Shown piece by piece: positions 1-6,111 of a DNA stretch of 7,742 nt. Position 1 is the stretch's first letter. Every line of letters begins with the position of its first letter. This DNA comes from Alphaproteobacteria bacterium (GTDB lineage: Bacteria; Pseudomonadota; Alphaproteobacteria; Rhodobacterales; Rhodobacteraceae). Both the position numbers and the translations under genes were made by a program. Location of the stretch: the NCBI GenBank assembly GCA_030830465.1, contig JAURMY010000210.1:1-7742 (forward strand). The letters are read 5' to 3'. A model generated the notes under the pieces. It was not told where the DNA came from. It searched no databases and saw only the letters and a program-made list of their open reading frames with translations.

Positions 1-2
1 AT

Positions 3-947
3 TATGTCATGGGAATCGACTTTGGCTCGACCACGGCCAAAACGGTTATTCTGGACCTGAAGGGTCAGATCGTCGCCTGGTCAGTCAGCCATATGGGCGC
101 GGTTTCGGGCGACGGCGTCAAGGCGTCGATCAAAGAGGCGCTGGCGACGGCGGGCCTGACGCAGGCCGACATGGGGTTCACCGTGGCGACCGGATATGGC
201 CGCCGGATGCTGGATGAGGCGGACAAGAACTTCACCGAGATCACCTGCCATGCACGGGGAGCCGTTTCGATGGTGCCCGATGCGCGCCTGGTGATTGATA
301 TCGGCGGGCAGGACAGCAAGGTGATCGCGGTCGATGCCAATGGCCTTGTGGCGCAGTTTGCGATGAATGACCGCTGCGCGGCAGGGACCGGTAAGTTTCT
401 TGAGGTGCTGGCGCGGGCGATGGCGATTGATCTCGACAAGATGGGCGGCATTGCACTTGAGGCCAAGGAAGCGCTTAAAATCTCGTCGATGTGCGCGACC
501 TTTGCCGAGACCGAGGTGATATCCTTGCTGGCCGAGGGGCATGGCAAACCCGATGTGCTGGGCGCGGTTCATGCGGCGATTGCGGCGCGCACCCTTGGGC
601 TGGTCGGACGGGTCGGCAAGAAAGGCCCGGTGGTGATGACCGGCGGCGTCGCCAAGAACCCGGCGGCGGTGCATTACATCGAAAAGGCTTTGGGGATGCC
701 CCTGACCCTGCCGCCGACCCCGCAAATTGCAGGGGCTTTGGGGGCCGCTCTGATTGGGCTGGATGAGTACCGGTCCACCCACAAGGTCGAGATTTCCGCG
801 GCCGAAGATGACGCACTTGACGCGCAAATGGCGTTTGACAAGGCTTGCGTCACCGGCTGCCAAGGCGACCCCGAGGTTGCGGCCAAGGACAAATCGGCAC
901 CCGGCCGGTTGAAAACCCTGCTGGGAACAATTCAAAGCCATATCTGA
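3..947 (+). CDS. BadF/BadG/BcrA/BcrD-type ATPase; HgdC-like acyl-CoA dehydratase activase or benzoyl-CoA reductase ATPase subunit (5' end probably outside window)
   Basis: ATP-hydrolysing electron activator that drives an electron from a dimer-bridging [4Fe-4S] cluster into a 2-hydroxyacyl-CoA dehydratase or class I benzoyl-CoA reductase. Seen, counting from the ATG at 9: an ASKHA phosphate-1 loop GIDFGSTTAK (2-11), VATGYGR (59-65), VIDIGGQDSK (95-104), NDRCAAGTGKFL with Cys123, SSMC with Cys162, and VVMTGGVAKN. Cys123 and Cys162 are 39 residues apart, as are the two cluster ligands of HgdC, to which the protein looks closest by eye. The frame stays open to the left edge (Tyr-Val precede the Met), and relatives usually have a few residues before GIDxGS, so the true start is probably upstream. 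The chain runs about 45 residues past the usual core end (GALGAAL), with a CVTGC motif (280-284). The catalytic partner is not in the window. A BzdQ-like role is plausible but unproven, so no symbol is given. Confidence 0.88.
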   Translation, partial: YVMGIDFGSTTAKTVILDLKGQIVAWSVSHMGAVSGDGVKASIKEALATAGLTQADMGFTVATGYGRRMLDEADKNFTEITCHARGAVSMVPDARLVIDIGGQDSKVIAVDANGLVAQFAMNDRCAAGTGKFLEVLARAMAIDLDKMGGIALEAKEALKISSMCATFAETEVISLLAEGHGKPDVLGAVHAAIAARTLGLVGRVGKKGPVVMTGGVAKNPAAVHYIEKALGMPLTLPPTPQIAGALGAALIGLDEYRSTHKVEISAAEDDALDAQMAFDKACVTGCQGDPEVAAKDKSAPGRLKTLLGTIQSHI

Positions 948-955
948 GGCCTGCG

Positions 956-1171
956 ATGGAACGCTTTCCCGCCCTGCGTCTGATCCTGAAACTGGGGCGG
1001 ATCGGGGCCGCTGTTCTGGCCTTTGCGGTGACTTTTCTGGCGATCTGGCTGCTGTGGCCCAGCCTTGGCTGGCTGACCCTGCTGCTGGCGCCGTTCGTGC
1101 TGGCGGTCAGTTATTTCCTGTTCAAAAGCTATGTCGAGATCGTGCAGATCATCACCGAAATGGTGCATTGA
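956..1171 (+). CDS. Small two-helix membrane protein, function unknown
   Basis: A 71-residue hydrophobic protein that I do not recognise. It begins 8 bases after the activase stop, with GAGG (946-949) six bases before the ATG, so it is probably co-transcribed and translated with the activase. Seen: a short basic amino end (MERFPALRLILKLGR), a first membrane segment at about 16-34 rich in Ala, Val, Leu and Trp, a tight Pro-Ser-Leu-Gly turn (35-38), a second segment at about 39-56, and a polar tail (KSYVEIVQIITEMVH). There are no Cys or other evident metal-binding residues. A reading starting at 845 would run through the activase gene in another frame and is not credible. By position it could be a membrane anchor or accessory factor for the upstream enzyme system; that is inference only. 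Confidence 0.7.
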   Translation: MERFPALRLILKLGRIGAAVLAFAVTFLAIWLLWPSLGWLTLLLAPFVLAVSYFLFKSYVEIVQIITEMVH

Positions 1172-1240
1172 CCCCCTGCCCGACGGCAACACCTTCCGCC
1201 TGTGACCCCCAAGTTTTTCTGGCAAAGCCCACCGTCAGGC

Positions 1241-1268
1241 TTGATATATATTTAGAGTACCGTATGCT
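1241..1268 (+). promoter_or_regulatory. Candidate sigma-70-type promoter for livHMGF
   Basis: TTGATA (1241-1246) resembles a -35 box, and 16 bases later TATGCT (1263-1268) resembles a -10 box (4 of 6). Transcription would start near 1275, leaving a leader of about 40 bases before livH. TTGAT at 1241 followed by N4 and ATTTA is also 8 of 10 to the FNR/CRP-family consensus TTGAT-N4-ATCAA, although its right half is poor. The 142-base gap 1172-1313 contains no other gene, and I see no terminator between the small membrane gene and this promoter, so read-through from upstream is possible. Confidence 0.45.
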
Positions 1269-1269
1269 A
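1253..1269. promoter_or_regulatory. Candidate operator, 17-base dyad TA-N3-TAC-N-GTA-N3-TA (copy A)
   Basis: TAGAGTAC-C-GTATGCTA is an imperfect inverted repeat: the left arm and the reverse complement of the right arm agree at 6 of 8 bases around a single central base. It covers the proposed -10 box of livH, the usual position for a repressor site. The same 17-base pattern, with TA, TAC, GTA and TA in identical register, occurs at 5962-5978 upstream of the binding-protein gene. The binding protein's family cannot be named from this. Confidence 0.45.
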
Positions 1270-1313
1270 GCGAACAGTTTTGATGCCACGCGCAAATTGG
1301 GGAGGGCCGCGGA

Positions 1314-2204
1314 ATGAGCTCGACGCTGTTTTTCATTCTGCTTGTGAACTCGGTCGCGCTTGGCATGAACCTGTTTGTCATCGCCGCCGGCCTGACCCTG
1401 ATCTTCGGCGTGCTGCGTATCGTGAATTTCGCCCACGGCGCGTTTTACATGATCGGGGCCTATGTGTCCTACACATTGATCCAGCAATTGGGCACCAGCG
1501 ATCTCGGATTCTGGGCCGGGGTGATCGGCGGCGGTCTGGCGATGGGGCTGATTGCCTTTGTGATCGAGCGGCTGTTGCTGTCGCGGCTTTATGACGGCGA
1601 CCATATGTTGCAGCTTTTGTTCACTTTCGGGCTGGTGCTGATTATCAAGGATGTCACCAAACTGGTCTGGGGCACCGACCAGTTCAGCATTGCCAGTCCG
1701 CCAATGTTCCGGGGCGCGGTCAATCTGGGCTTCAGTTATTACCCGGCCTATATGCTGCTGTTGTGCGGCATCGGCCCGATCATTGCGCTGGCGCTATGGT
1801 ATGCCACGGAAAAAACCCGCTGGGGCCGGATATTCCGCGCCGCGGAATCCGATCGCGAGATGTTGGGCGCGCTTGGGATCAATGTAAAAATGGTCTATTC
1901 GGCGGTGTTCGTCTGCGGCTCAATCCTGGCGGCAATGGGCGGGGCCTTGGCCGCGCCGCGCTCGGCCATTGATCTGGGCATGGATTCCCTTGTCATCATT
2001 GATTGCTTTGTGATCGTCATCATCGGCGGGCTTGGCAGCCTGAAAGGCAGCTTTGTCGGGGCGCTGATCCTTGGATTTCTGACGGTGTTCGGCACGGTCT
2101 TTTTGCAGGAATGGTCCATCGTCCTGGTTTACGGCGTCATGATCGGCATTCTGTTGTTCCGCCCCTGGGGTCTGTTCGGCCAATCCGCAGAGGAGCGCCA
2201 CTGA
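1314..2204 (+). CDS. livH: Branched-chain amino acid-type ABC transporter, permease LivH family
   Basis: One of two inner-membrane permeases forming the channel of a HAAT-family importer with LivM. The 296 residues match the usual family length of about 290-310. Seen: alternating hydrophobic segments (about eight by eye), the conserved amino-terminal stretch GLTLIFGVLRIVNFAHGAFY (26-45), and the cytoplasmic ATPase-coupling region around EMLGALGINVKMVY, followed by IIGGLGSLKGSFVGA. The ATG is preceded by GGGGAGG (1299-1305), 8 bases away. Its stop overlaps the livM start by one base (TGATG), so the two are translationally coupled. It is the first gene of the transporter run and has its own likely promoter and operator. 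The substrate is not deducible: the family carries branched-chain amino acids, amides, urea and, in some alphaproteobacteria, aromatic acids. Confidence 0.93.
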   Translation: MSSTLFFILLVNSVALGMNLFVIAAGLTLIFGVLRIVNFAHGAFYMIGAYVSYTLIQQLGTSDLGFWAGVIGGGLAMGLIAFVIERLLLSRLYDGDHMLQLLFTFGLVLIIKDVTKLVWGTDQFSIASPPMFRGAVNLGFSYYPAYMLLLCGIGPIIALALWYATEKTRWGRIFRAAESDREMLGALGINVKMVYSAVFVCGSILAAMGGALAAPRSAIDLGMDSLVIIDCFVIVIIGGLGSLKGSFVGALILGFLTVFGTVFLQEWSIVLVYGVMIGILLFRPWGLFGQSAEERH

Positions 2205-3139
2205 TGACCAGTCGCCCGCAAATGATTTTTCTGGCCGTCCTGTTTGCCGTGCTTTTGATTGTGCCCCTGCTGTTTTCGCGGCAGTTCGTCGATCTTGGCA
2301 TTCAGATCATGATCCTGACCCTGTTTGCCACCAGCCTGAACATTCTGGTCGGCCATCTGGGCAATGTCTCTTTCGGCCATGCCGCGTTCTTTGCCATCGG
2401 CGGTTATACCTGCGCTTACTTCCAGACGCGTCTGGGCCTGCCGCTGGTCGTTAGCCTTGCCGCCGCTTTGGGGCTGTCGGCCCTTGCTTCAGCCTTTATC
2501 GGGGCTTTCTGCGTGCGCCTGAACGCGCTGTATTTCGCCATGCTGACGCTGGCCTTTTCCATGCTGGTCTGGGCAATCGCGATCAAATGGCGCCCGGTGA
2601 CCGGCGGGGATGACGGCTTTATCGGCGTTGTGGTTCCCGAAATGATCGCCTCGCCGACACGGTTTTTCTATTTCACACTGGTTCTTGTCGCGGTGTGCAT
2701 GGCCCTGATGTGGACGCTCAGCGCCTCGACCATGGGACGCTCTATGGTGATGATCCGCGAGAACGAAACCCGTGCCAGTTTTCTGGGGGTCAATGTCCGG
2801 CGCATGCGGCTGATCGCCTTTGTCATTGCAGGCACATTTGCCGGGCTGGCCGGGGCAATTCAGGCGCTTTATATCCACGGCATGTTCCCGCAATCGGCGT
2901 TTTGGACCCAGTCAGGTCAGGTCCTGATCATGGTATTGCTGGGCGGAAAACTGGCCTTCGTCGGCCCGGCCATCGGCGCGGCAACCCTGCACCTGTTGGA
3001 AACCTTCATCAGCCAGAACACCGAATACTGGCAATTTTTCCTTGGCACCATCCTGTTGGTGATTGTGCTGGTGGTGCCTGACGGCCTGGTCGCGGCGGCG
3101 CGCTGGATTGCCGGACGGGTCAAGGGGGGACGCACATGA
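2204..3139 (+). CDS. livM: Branched-chain amino acid-type ABC transporter, permease LivM family
   Basis: Second inner-membrane permease, partner of LivH, 311 residues (family about 300-420). Seen: a hydrophobic amino end, the LivM hallmark LNILVGHLGNVSFGHAAFFAIGGY, several further membrane spans, and the coupling helix region ENETRASFLGVNVRRMRLIAFVIAG. Near the end the usual GG-x-GSLWGPVLGA-like loop reads GGKLAFVGPAIGA, a mild divergence. The ATG at 2204 was chosen because it overlaps the livH stop (TGATG) and because the Liv-like sequence starts here; the open frame further upstream overlaps livH and has no family resemblance. The stop overlaps livG by four bases (ATGA). It should act only together with LivH, LivG, LivF and the binding protein encoded at 4657-5817. 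Confidence 0.93.
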   Translation: MTSRPQMIFLAVLFAVLLIVPLLFSRQFVDLGIQIMILTLFATSLNILVGHLGNVSFGHAAFFAIGGYTCAYFQTRLGLPLVVSLAAALGLSALASAFIGAFCVRLNALYFAMLTLAFSMLVWAIAIKWRPVTGGDDGFIGVVVPEMIASPTRFFYFTLVLVAVCMALMWTLSASTMGRSMVMIRENETRASFLGVNVRRMRLIAFVIAGTFAGLAGAIQALYIHGMFPQSAFWTQSGQVLIMVLLGGKLAFVGPAIGAATLHLLETFISQNTEYWQFFLGTILLVIVLVVPDGLVAAARWIAGRVKGGRT

Positions 3140-3876
3140 CCATTCTGTCCGTCACCAATGCGACGAAAAAATTCGGCGGGTTTGTCGCGCTCAAGGATGT
3201 GACGCTGGCGGTCGAGCGCGGATCGACCCATGCGGTCATCGGACCCAACGGCGCGGGCAAGACGACGCTGTTCAACCTGATCAGCGGTCTGATCGTTCCC
3301 ACCAGTGGCAGCGTGATGTTTGATGGCAAGCCCCTGGCCCGGATGGCGGCGCATGACATCGTGAATATCGGCATGGCGCGGTCGTTCCAACGGGTGAACA
3401 TCTTTCCCGGTGAAACCGTGTTTGACAATGTTCAGATCGCCCTGATCACCCATGCCCGCCTGAACTATAACCCGTTCCGAAAGGCACAGGGCCTGTTCCG
3501 GCAACAGGTCGCAGACCTGCTGGAACTGGTTCACCTTGAGGACGAGGCCCAGCGTATTGCCGGTGAACTGGCCTATGGCAAGCAAAAGCAGTTAGAGCTG
3601 GCGATTGCGCTGGCCCCCGACCCCAAGCTGTTGTTGTTGGATGAACCCACCGCTGGCATGTCGATCGCAGAAACCCGCGCCAGCGTTGCCCTGATCCGCG
3701 ATATCGCCAAACAAAAGGGTCTGAGCCTGTTGTTCACCGAACATGATATGAGCGTGGTTTTCGGCATCGCCTCGACCATCTCGGTCCTGCATCACGGCGA
3801 AATCATCGCCAGCGGGACACCGGATGCCGTCAGGGATGATGCCGAGGTCAAACGCATCTATCTGGGGGGACATTGA
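3136..3876 (+). CDS. livG: Branched-chain amino acid-type ABC transporter, ATP-binding protein LivG family
   Basis: Cytoplasmic ATPase subunit, expected to pair with LivF, 246 residues (family about 250). Seen: Walker A GPNGAGKTT (36-44), Q-loop Gln85 in ARSFQRVNIF, signature LAYGKQ (145-150), Walker B LLLLDEP (165-171) and H-loop His203 in FTEHDM. LAYG instead of LSGG is normal for LivG, as in the E. coli protein. The ATG overlaps the livM stop (ATGA) and a G-rich Shine-Dalgarno (AGGGGGG) lies just upstream. The carboxyl half contains LLFTEHDMSVV and HHGEIIASGTPD, typical of this subfamily. All ATPase motifs are intact, so it should be active. Confidence 0.95.
   Translation: MTILSVTNATKKFGGFVALKDVTLAVERGSTHAVIGPNGAGKTTLFNLISGLIVPTSGSVMFDGKPLARMAAHDIVNIGMARSFQRVNIFPGETVFDNVQIALITHARLNYNPFRKAQGLFRQQVADLLELVHLEDEAQRIAGELAYGKQKQLELAIALAPDPKLLLLDEPTAGMSIAETRASVALIRDIAKQKGLSLLFTEHDMSVVFGIASTISVLHHGEIIASGTPDAVRDDAEVKRIYLGGH
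3864..3870 (+). promoter_or_regulatory. Shine-Dalgarno that decides the livF start
   Basis: GGGGGGA ends 8 bases before the ATG at 3879 but only 2 bases before the alternative TTG at 3873, which would otherwise give a two-residue longer protein overlapping the livG stop. The spacing favours the ATG. Confidence 0.6.
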
Positions 3877-3878
3877 CC

Positions 3879-4586
3879 ATGGTTCTGCTGGAAGCAAAAA
3901 ACCTCGATACCTATTATGGCAAAAGCCAGATCCTGCATGGCCTTTCGCTGACTGTAGACCGGGGCGAGGTGGTCGCCCTTATCGGGCGCAATGGCGTCGG
4001 CAAATCGACCACATTGCGCTGTCTGATGGGTCTGACTCCGCCCCGCCGGGGCAGTATCCTGTGGAAGGGGGCCGAAATTGCCAGACAGCCCTCGTTTCGA
4101 AATGCCCTCAGCGGCCTTGGCTATGTGCCCGAGGACCGGCGGATTTTTTCCGGCCTGACCGTCTGGGAAAATCTTGACGTGGCGCGGCTGCCCGCCCGGG
4201 ATGGCCAAGCGCCATGGGACGAGGCGCGGATATTCGATTTCTTTCCCGATCTTGCCCGCTTTCGCGACCGGCAGGGCGGCTTGTTAAGCGGCGGGCAGCA
4301 ACAGATGCTGACGATCGCCCGCAGCCTTATGGGCAACCCGGATCTGTTGCTGTTGGACGAGCCATCCGAAGGCATTGCGCCCATCGTGGTGGAAACCATC
4401 CGCCTGAAAGTGGCCGAGTTGAAAGCCGCCGGTATGTCGATCATTCTGGCCGAGCAAAACCTTGAATTTGTTCTGTCGCTGGCGGATCGCTGTTTCATCC
4501 TTGAAAAGGGCGCCGTGGTCTATCAAGGGTCGGCTGCCGATCTGAAATCAAACGAGGCGGTTCAGGCGAAATACCTGCATATCTGA
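3879..4586 (+). CDS. livF: Branched-chain amino acid-type ABC transporter, ATP-binding protein LivF family
   Basis: Second ATPase subunit of the importer, 235 residues (family about 233-240). Seen: Walker A GRNGVGKST (36-44), the LivF hallmark GYVPEDRRIFSGLTVWENL, signature LSGGQQQ (136-142), Walker B LLLLDEP (156-162) followed by SEGIAP, and AEQN (191-194), where the H-loop His is Gln as in other LivF proteins. It begins two bases after the livG stop, with a strong G-rich Shine-Dalgarno. A TTG at 3873 is an alternative start but is too close to that site. It is the last gene of the run; the terminator hairpin begins about 20 bases after its stop. Confidence 0.95.
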   Translation: MVLLEAKNLDTYYGKSQILHGLSLTVDRGEVVALIGRNGVGKSTTLRCLMGLTPPRRGSILWKGAEIARQPSFRNALSGLGYVPEDRRIFSGLTVWENLDVARLPARDGQAPWDEARIFDFFPDLARFRDRQGGLLSGGQQQMLTIARSLMGNPDLLLLDEPSEGIAPIVVETIRLKVAELKAAGMSIILAEQNLEFVLSLADRCFILEKGAVVYQGSAADLKSNEAVQAKYLHI

Positions 4587-4605
4587 CCCCGCCACCGATA
4601 CAAAG

Positions 4606-4641
4606 AAAAAGGCCCCGGCGGTTCACCGGGGCCTTTTCTGT
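4606..4641. terminator. Bidirectional rho-independent terminator between convergent operons
   Basis: AAAAGGCCCCGG (4607-4618) and CCGGGGCCTTTT (4626-4637) form a perfect 12-base-pair stem around a 7-base loop (4619-4625). On the + strand it is followed by TTTTCTGTTT, and on the - strand by a T-rich run (TTTTTCTTTG), so it can end both livF and the binding-protein transcript, whose stop lies at 4657-4659. Confidence 0.92.
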
Positions 4642-4656
4642 TTCACATCCGCCCGA

Positions 4657-5817
4657 TCAGCGAACAATCATCGGGTTGGCAAGTTGTTTGATGTCAGACC
4701 CTTCAACCGCAACAGTTGCCCCATAAAACTCGGGGGCTGACGCGCGGTGGGATTGTGCGCCCATCGTCAGGTCACCCAGAGGCGTTGCAATAGTCAGGCC
4801 TTCCAGTGCTTTGGAAATCGCATCAGAATCGGTCGAACCGGCCTTCTTGAGCGCTTCAACCGCAAAGGTCATCGCATAGTAACCGCTGATCGGCCACATA
4901 TCGGTGTGTTCCTTGCCCTGAACCTTGGCCAGTGCCGCGATATAGTCGGTATGGGCCTGGCTGCCATTGTAATACCACAGGTCGTTGGCCTGGGCCCAGA
5001 TGCCTTCGGGCAATTCACCCTTCAGCGCAGCCGCAATGGCATAGTCGCCGGCGTTACCGCCCATGATCGTCTTTTTGGCGCTGAACAGGCCGAACGGTCC
5101 GGCCTGTTTGACAAATGCGATCAGACCGCCGCCAAACAGCATGGTGGCAACCGTGTCGCATTTGCTGCCCATCAACTGGCTGATTGAGGTGTTAAAATCG
5201 GTCGTGCCAAGCGGAACATAGTAAACGTCGCCGACTTTCTGATCTGCTGACAGGTTCTTGCTGGTTTCCGCTACAAAGACATGTCCGAAGGCATAGTCAA
5301 AGGCGATAAAGCAGACTTCTTTGGCGCCCATTTCGTTTTGCAGAATTTTGCCAAATCGGGGGCCGTCTGCGACACCGGTCGAAGCGATCTGAAAGATATA
5401 GGGATGCGGATTATCCGTCGTGATTTCATCGGTCTTGGCCGAAGGCGAAATGTTGACGACTTTCTCGGTCTTGGCGACTTCAGCAACCGCCAAAGACGCC
5501 CCCGACGTTGCCGGCCCGATGATCAGCGCGACACCTTCGCTTGAAATCAGCTCGCGGGCGGCGGCGACAGCGACATCAGGTTTGACCTGAGAATCGCGAA
5601 CGACCAGCTCAAGCATATCGCCGTTGATCCCGCCGGAGGCGTTGACCTGATCGACCACCATTTGCGCACCCTGCACCATCGGCGAACCGACCACGGCATA
5701 GCCACCCGATACCGGCGCGATCATGCCAATCTTGATCGTCCCGGCAATAGCCGCCTGCCCGGCGGTCAGCGCAAGGCTGGCGCTGGCCATGGCCGCGATT
5801 ACATTTTTCTTAATCAT
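4657..5817 (-). CDS. Periplasmic substrate-binding protein of a branched-chain amino acid-type ABC transporter
   Basis: Extracytoplasmic receptor expected to deliver ligand to LivHMGF. It has 386 residues, the usual size for the Peripla_BP_6 / LivK-like family. Seen: a signal peptide with MIKK, a hydrophobic core (5-19) and a likely cleavage after AIA (23-25); then the family opening TIKIGMIAPVSGGYAVVG, GAQMVVDQVNASGGING, the ligand-loop region IIGPATSGASLAVAEVA, and a second-lobe stretch FIAFDYAFGHVF. The ATG at 5817 was chosen because AGGGAG (5825-5830) sits 7 bases upstream and the signal peptide starts there; the frame remains open to 5880 but that extension would spoil the signal peptide. 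It is encoded on the strand opposite its membrane partners, with its own leader and likely promoter, which would allow the excess expression usual for binding proteins. The ligand is unknown. Confidence 0.93.
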   Translation of the reverse strand: MIKKNVIAAMASASLALTAGQAAIAGTIKIGMIAPVSGGYAVVGSPMVQGAQMVVDQVNASGGINGDMLELVVRDSQVKPDVAVAAARELISSEGVALIIGPATSGASLAVAEVAKTEKVVNISPSAKTDEITTDNPHPYIFQIASTGVADGPRFGKILQNEMGAKEVCFIAFDYAFGHVFVAETSKNLSADQKVGDVYYVPLGTTDFNTSISQLMGSKCDTVATMLFGGGLIAFVKQAGPFGLFSAKKTIMGGNAGDYAIAAALKGELPEGIWAQANDLWYYNGSQAHTDYIAALAKVQGKEHTDMWPISGYYAMTFAVEALKKAGSTDSDAISKALEGLTIATPLGDLTMGAQSHRASAPEFYGATVAVEGSDIKQLANPMIVR

Positions 5818-5905
5818 GATTACTCTCCCTTTGAAGTTCCGGATACATGTCCGGCCGGATGCCTTGATCGTGTTCAGCACCGGGTTTCCGATCTGATTGG
5901 TTCAA
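5810..5905 (-). other. Possible leader peptide ORF overlapping the binding-protein start
   Basis: A 31-codon frame starts at TTG (5905-5903), five bases after a strong GGGGAGG (5917-5911), and ends in TAA (5812-5810), overlapping the ATG of the binding-protein gene in another frame. The peptide is polar and charged (MNQSDRKPGAEHDQGIRPDM, then about 11 residues). The good ribosome site with no other gene to serve is the main argument; the TTG start and lack of a recognisable product are against it. It could couple translation to the downstream gene, or be chance. Confidence 0.15.
5839..5854 (-). repeat. Leader inverted repeat CCGGA-N6-TCCGG
   Basis: A five-base-pair GC-rich stem with a six-base loop in the presumed untranslated leader, nine bases upstream of the Shine-Dalgarno of the binding-protein gene. 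It also overlaps the palindrome CCGGCCGG (5851-5858). It could stabilise the leader mRNA or affect translation; it is short and may be chance in GC-rich DNA. Confidence 0.25.
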
Positions 5906-5961
5906 ATCGCCCTCCCCAGAACGTCGCGCCGAATTTCAGGCTTTAGAAAGCCGACAAATAG

Positions 5962-5978
5962 TATGCTACTGTATCTTA
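5962..5978. promoter_or_regulatory. Candidate operator, 17-base dyad TA-N3-TAC-N-GTA-N3-TA (copy B)
   Basis: On the - strand TAAGATAC-A-GTAGCATA; the symmetry extends one base each side to GTAAGATAC-A-GTAGCATAC (5979-5961), with arms agreeing at 7 of 9. It matches copy A at 1253-1269 in all ten fixed positions and shares with it the 8-mer GTATGCTA (here 5961-5968 on the + strand). It is centred about 150 bases upstream of the binding-protein ATG and is directly abutted by the palindrome GAAAGCTTTC (5980-5989). Confidence 0.45.
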
Positions 5979-6043
5979 CGAAAGCTTTCCACAAATTTCT
6001 TCTGAGTCCGCCATTTTAATGACCGTCACTCACCAATAGTTGT

Positions 6044-6056
6044 CCTTAAAATAAGG
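6044..6056. repeat. Inverted repeat CCTTA-AAA-TAAGG
   Basis: A perfect five-base inverted repeat with a three-base centre in the AT-rich gap, about 55 bases past the SDR stop. No T-run follows on the - strand beyond the loop itself, so it is not a convincing terminator. It may be a protein-binding site. Confidence 0.25.
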
Positions 6057-6075
6057 GAAGTTTTTGAGATTGCGT

Positions 6076-6090
6076 GAAATTAGTAATTTC
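6076..6090. repeat. Inverted repeat GAAATT-AGT-AATTTC
   Basis: A perfect six-base inverted repeat with a three-base centre, 22 bases past the SDR stop. An overlapping alternative pairing AGTAAT-N5-ATTACT (6082-6098) also exists. On the - strand the following bases are ATCTCAAAAA, not a T-run, so termination is doubtful. A DNA-binding site or weak 3'-end hairpin for the SDR mRNA is possible. Confidence 0.3.
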
Positions 6091-6111
6091 GCATTACTTA
6101 GCGGTCAGGTT

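Larger units (their letters stand above)
5818..6111 (-). promoter_or_regulatory. Intergenic regulatory region and 5' leader of the binding-protein gene
   Basis: A 294-base gap between the SDR stop and the binding-protein start, both on the - strand. Its SDR-proximal half is AT-rich (6041-6100 has 18 G/C in 60; 5941-6000 has 21 in 60) against GC-rich neighbours. It holds the 17-base dyad at 5962-5978, a perfect palindrome GAAAGCTTTC (5980-5989), inverted repeats at 6044-6056 and 6076-6090, and a leader hairpin CCGGA-N6-TCCGG (5839-5854) nine bases ahead of the Shine-Dalgarno. A weak -10-like TACTAT (5963-5958) lies at the dyad, but I see no convincing -35 box, so the promoter may need an activator. 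No T-rich terminator for the SDR transcript is visible, so read-through into the binding-protein gene is possible. Confidence 0.5.

Noticed and set aside
81..941. Long - strand open frame opposite the activase gene
   Set aside because: It is the antisense shadow of a GC-rich gene; its translation is rich in Arg, His and Pro with no family resemblance, while the + strand frame carries clear motifs.
3568..3587. LivG signature LAYGKQ instead of LSGGQ
   Set aside because: Ala-Tyr-Gly is normal in the LivG family, including the E. coli protein.
4449..4460. LivF H-loop His replaced by Gln (AEQN)
   Set aside because: EQN at this position is characteristic of LivF proteins and not a defect.
5864..5877. 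FNR-like TTGAT-CGTG-TTCAG in the binding-protein leader
   Set aside because: It is 8 of 10 to consensus, but lies only about 50 bases before the ATG, so an activator position would put the transcript start inside the Shine-Dalgarno; probably chance.
6082..6098. AGTAAT-N5-ATTACT hairpin as the SDR terminator
   Set aside because: The stem is short and AT-rich and no T-run follows it on the - strand.
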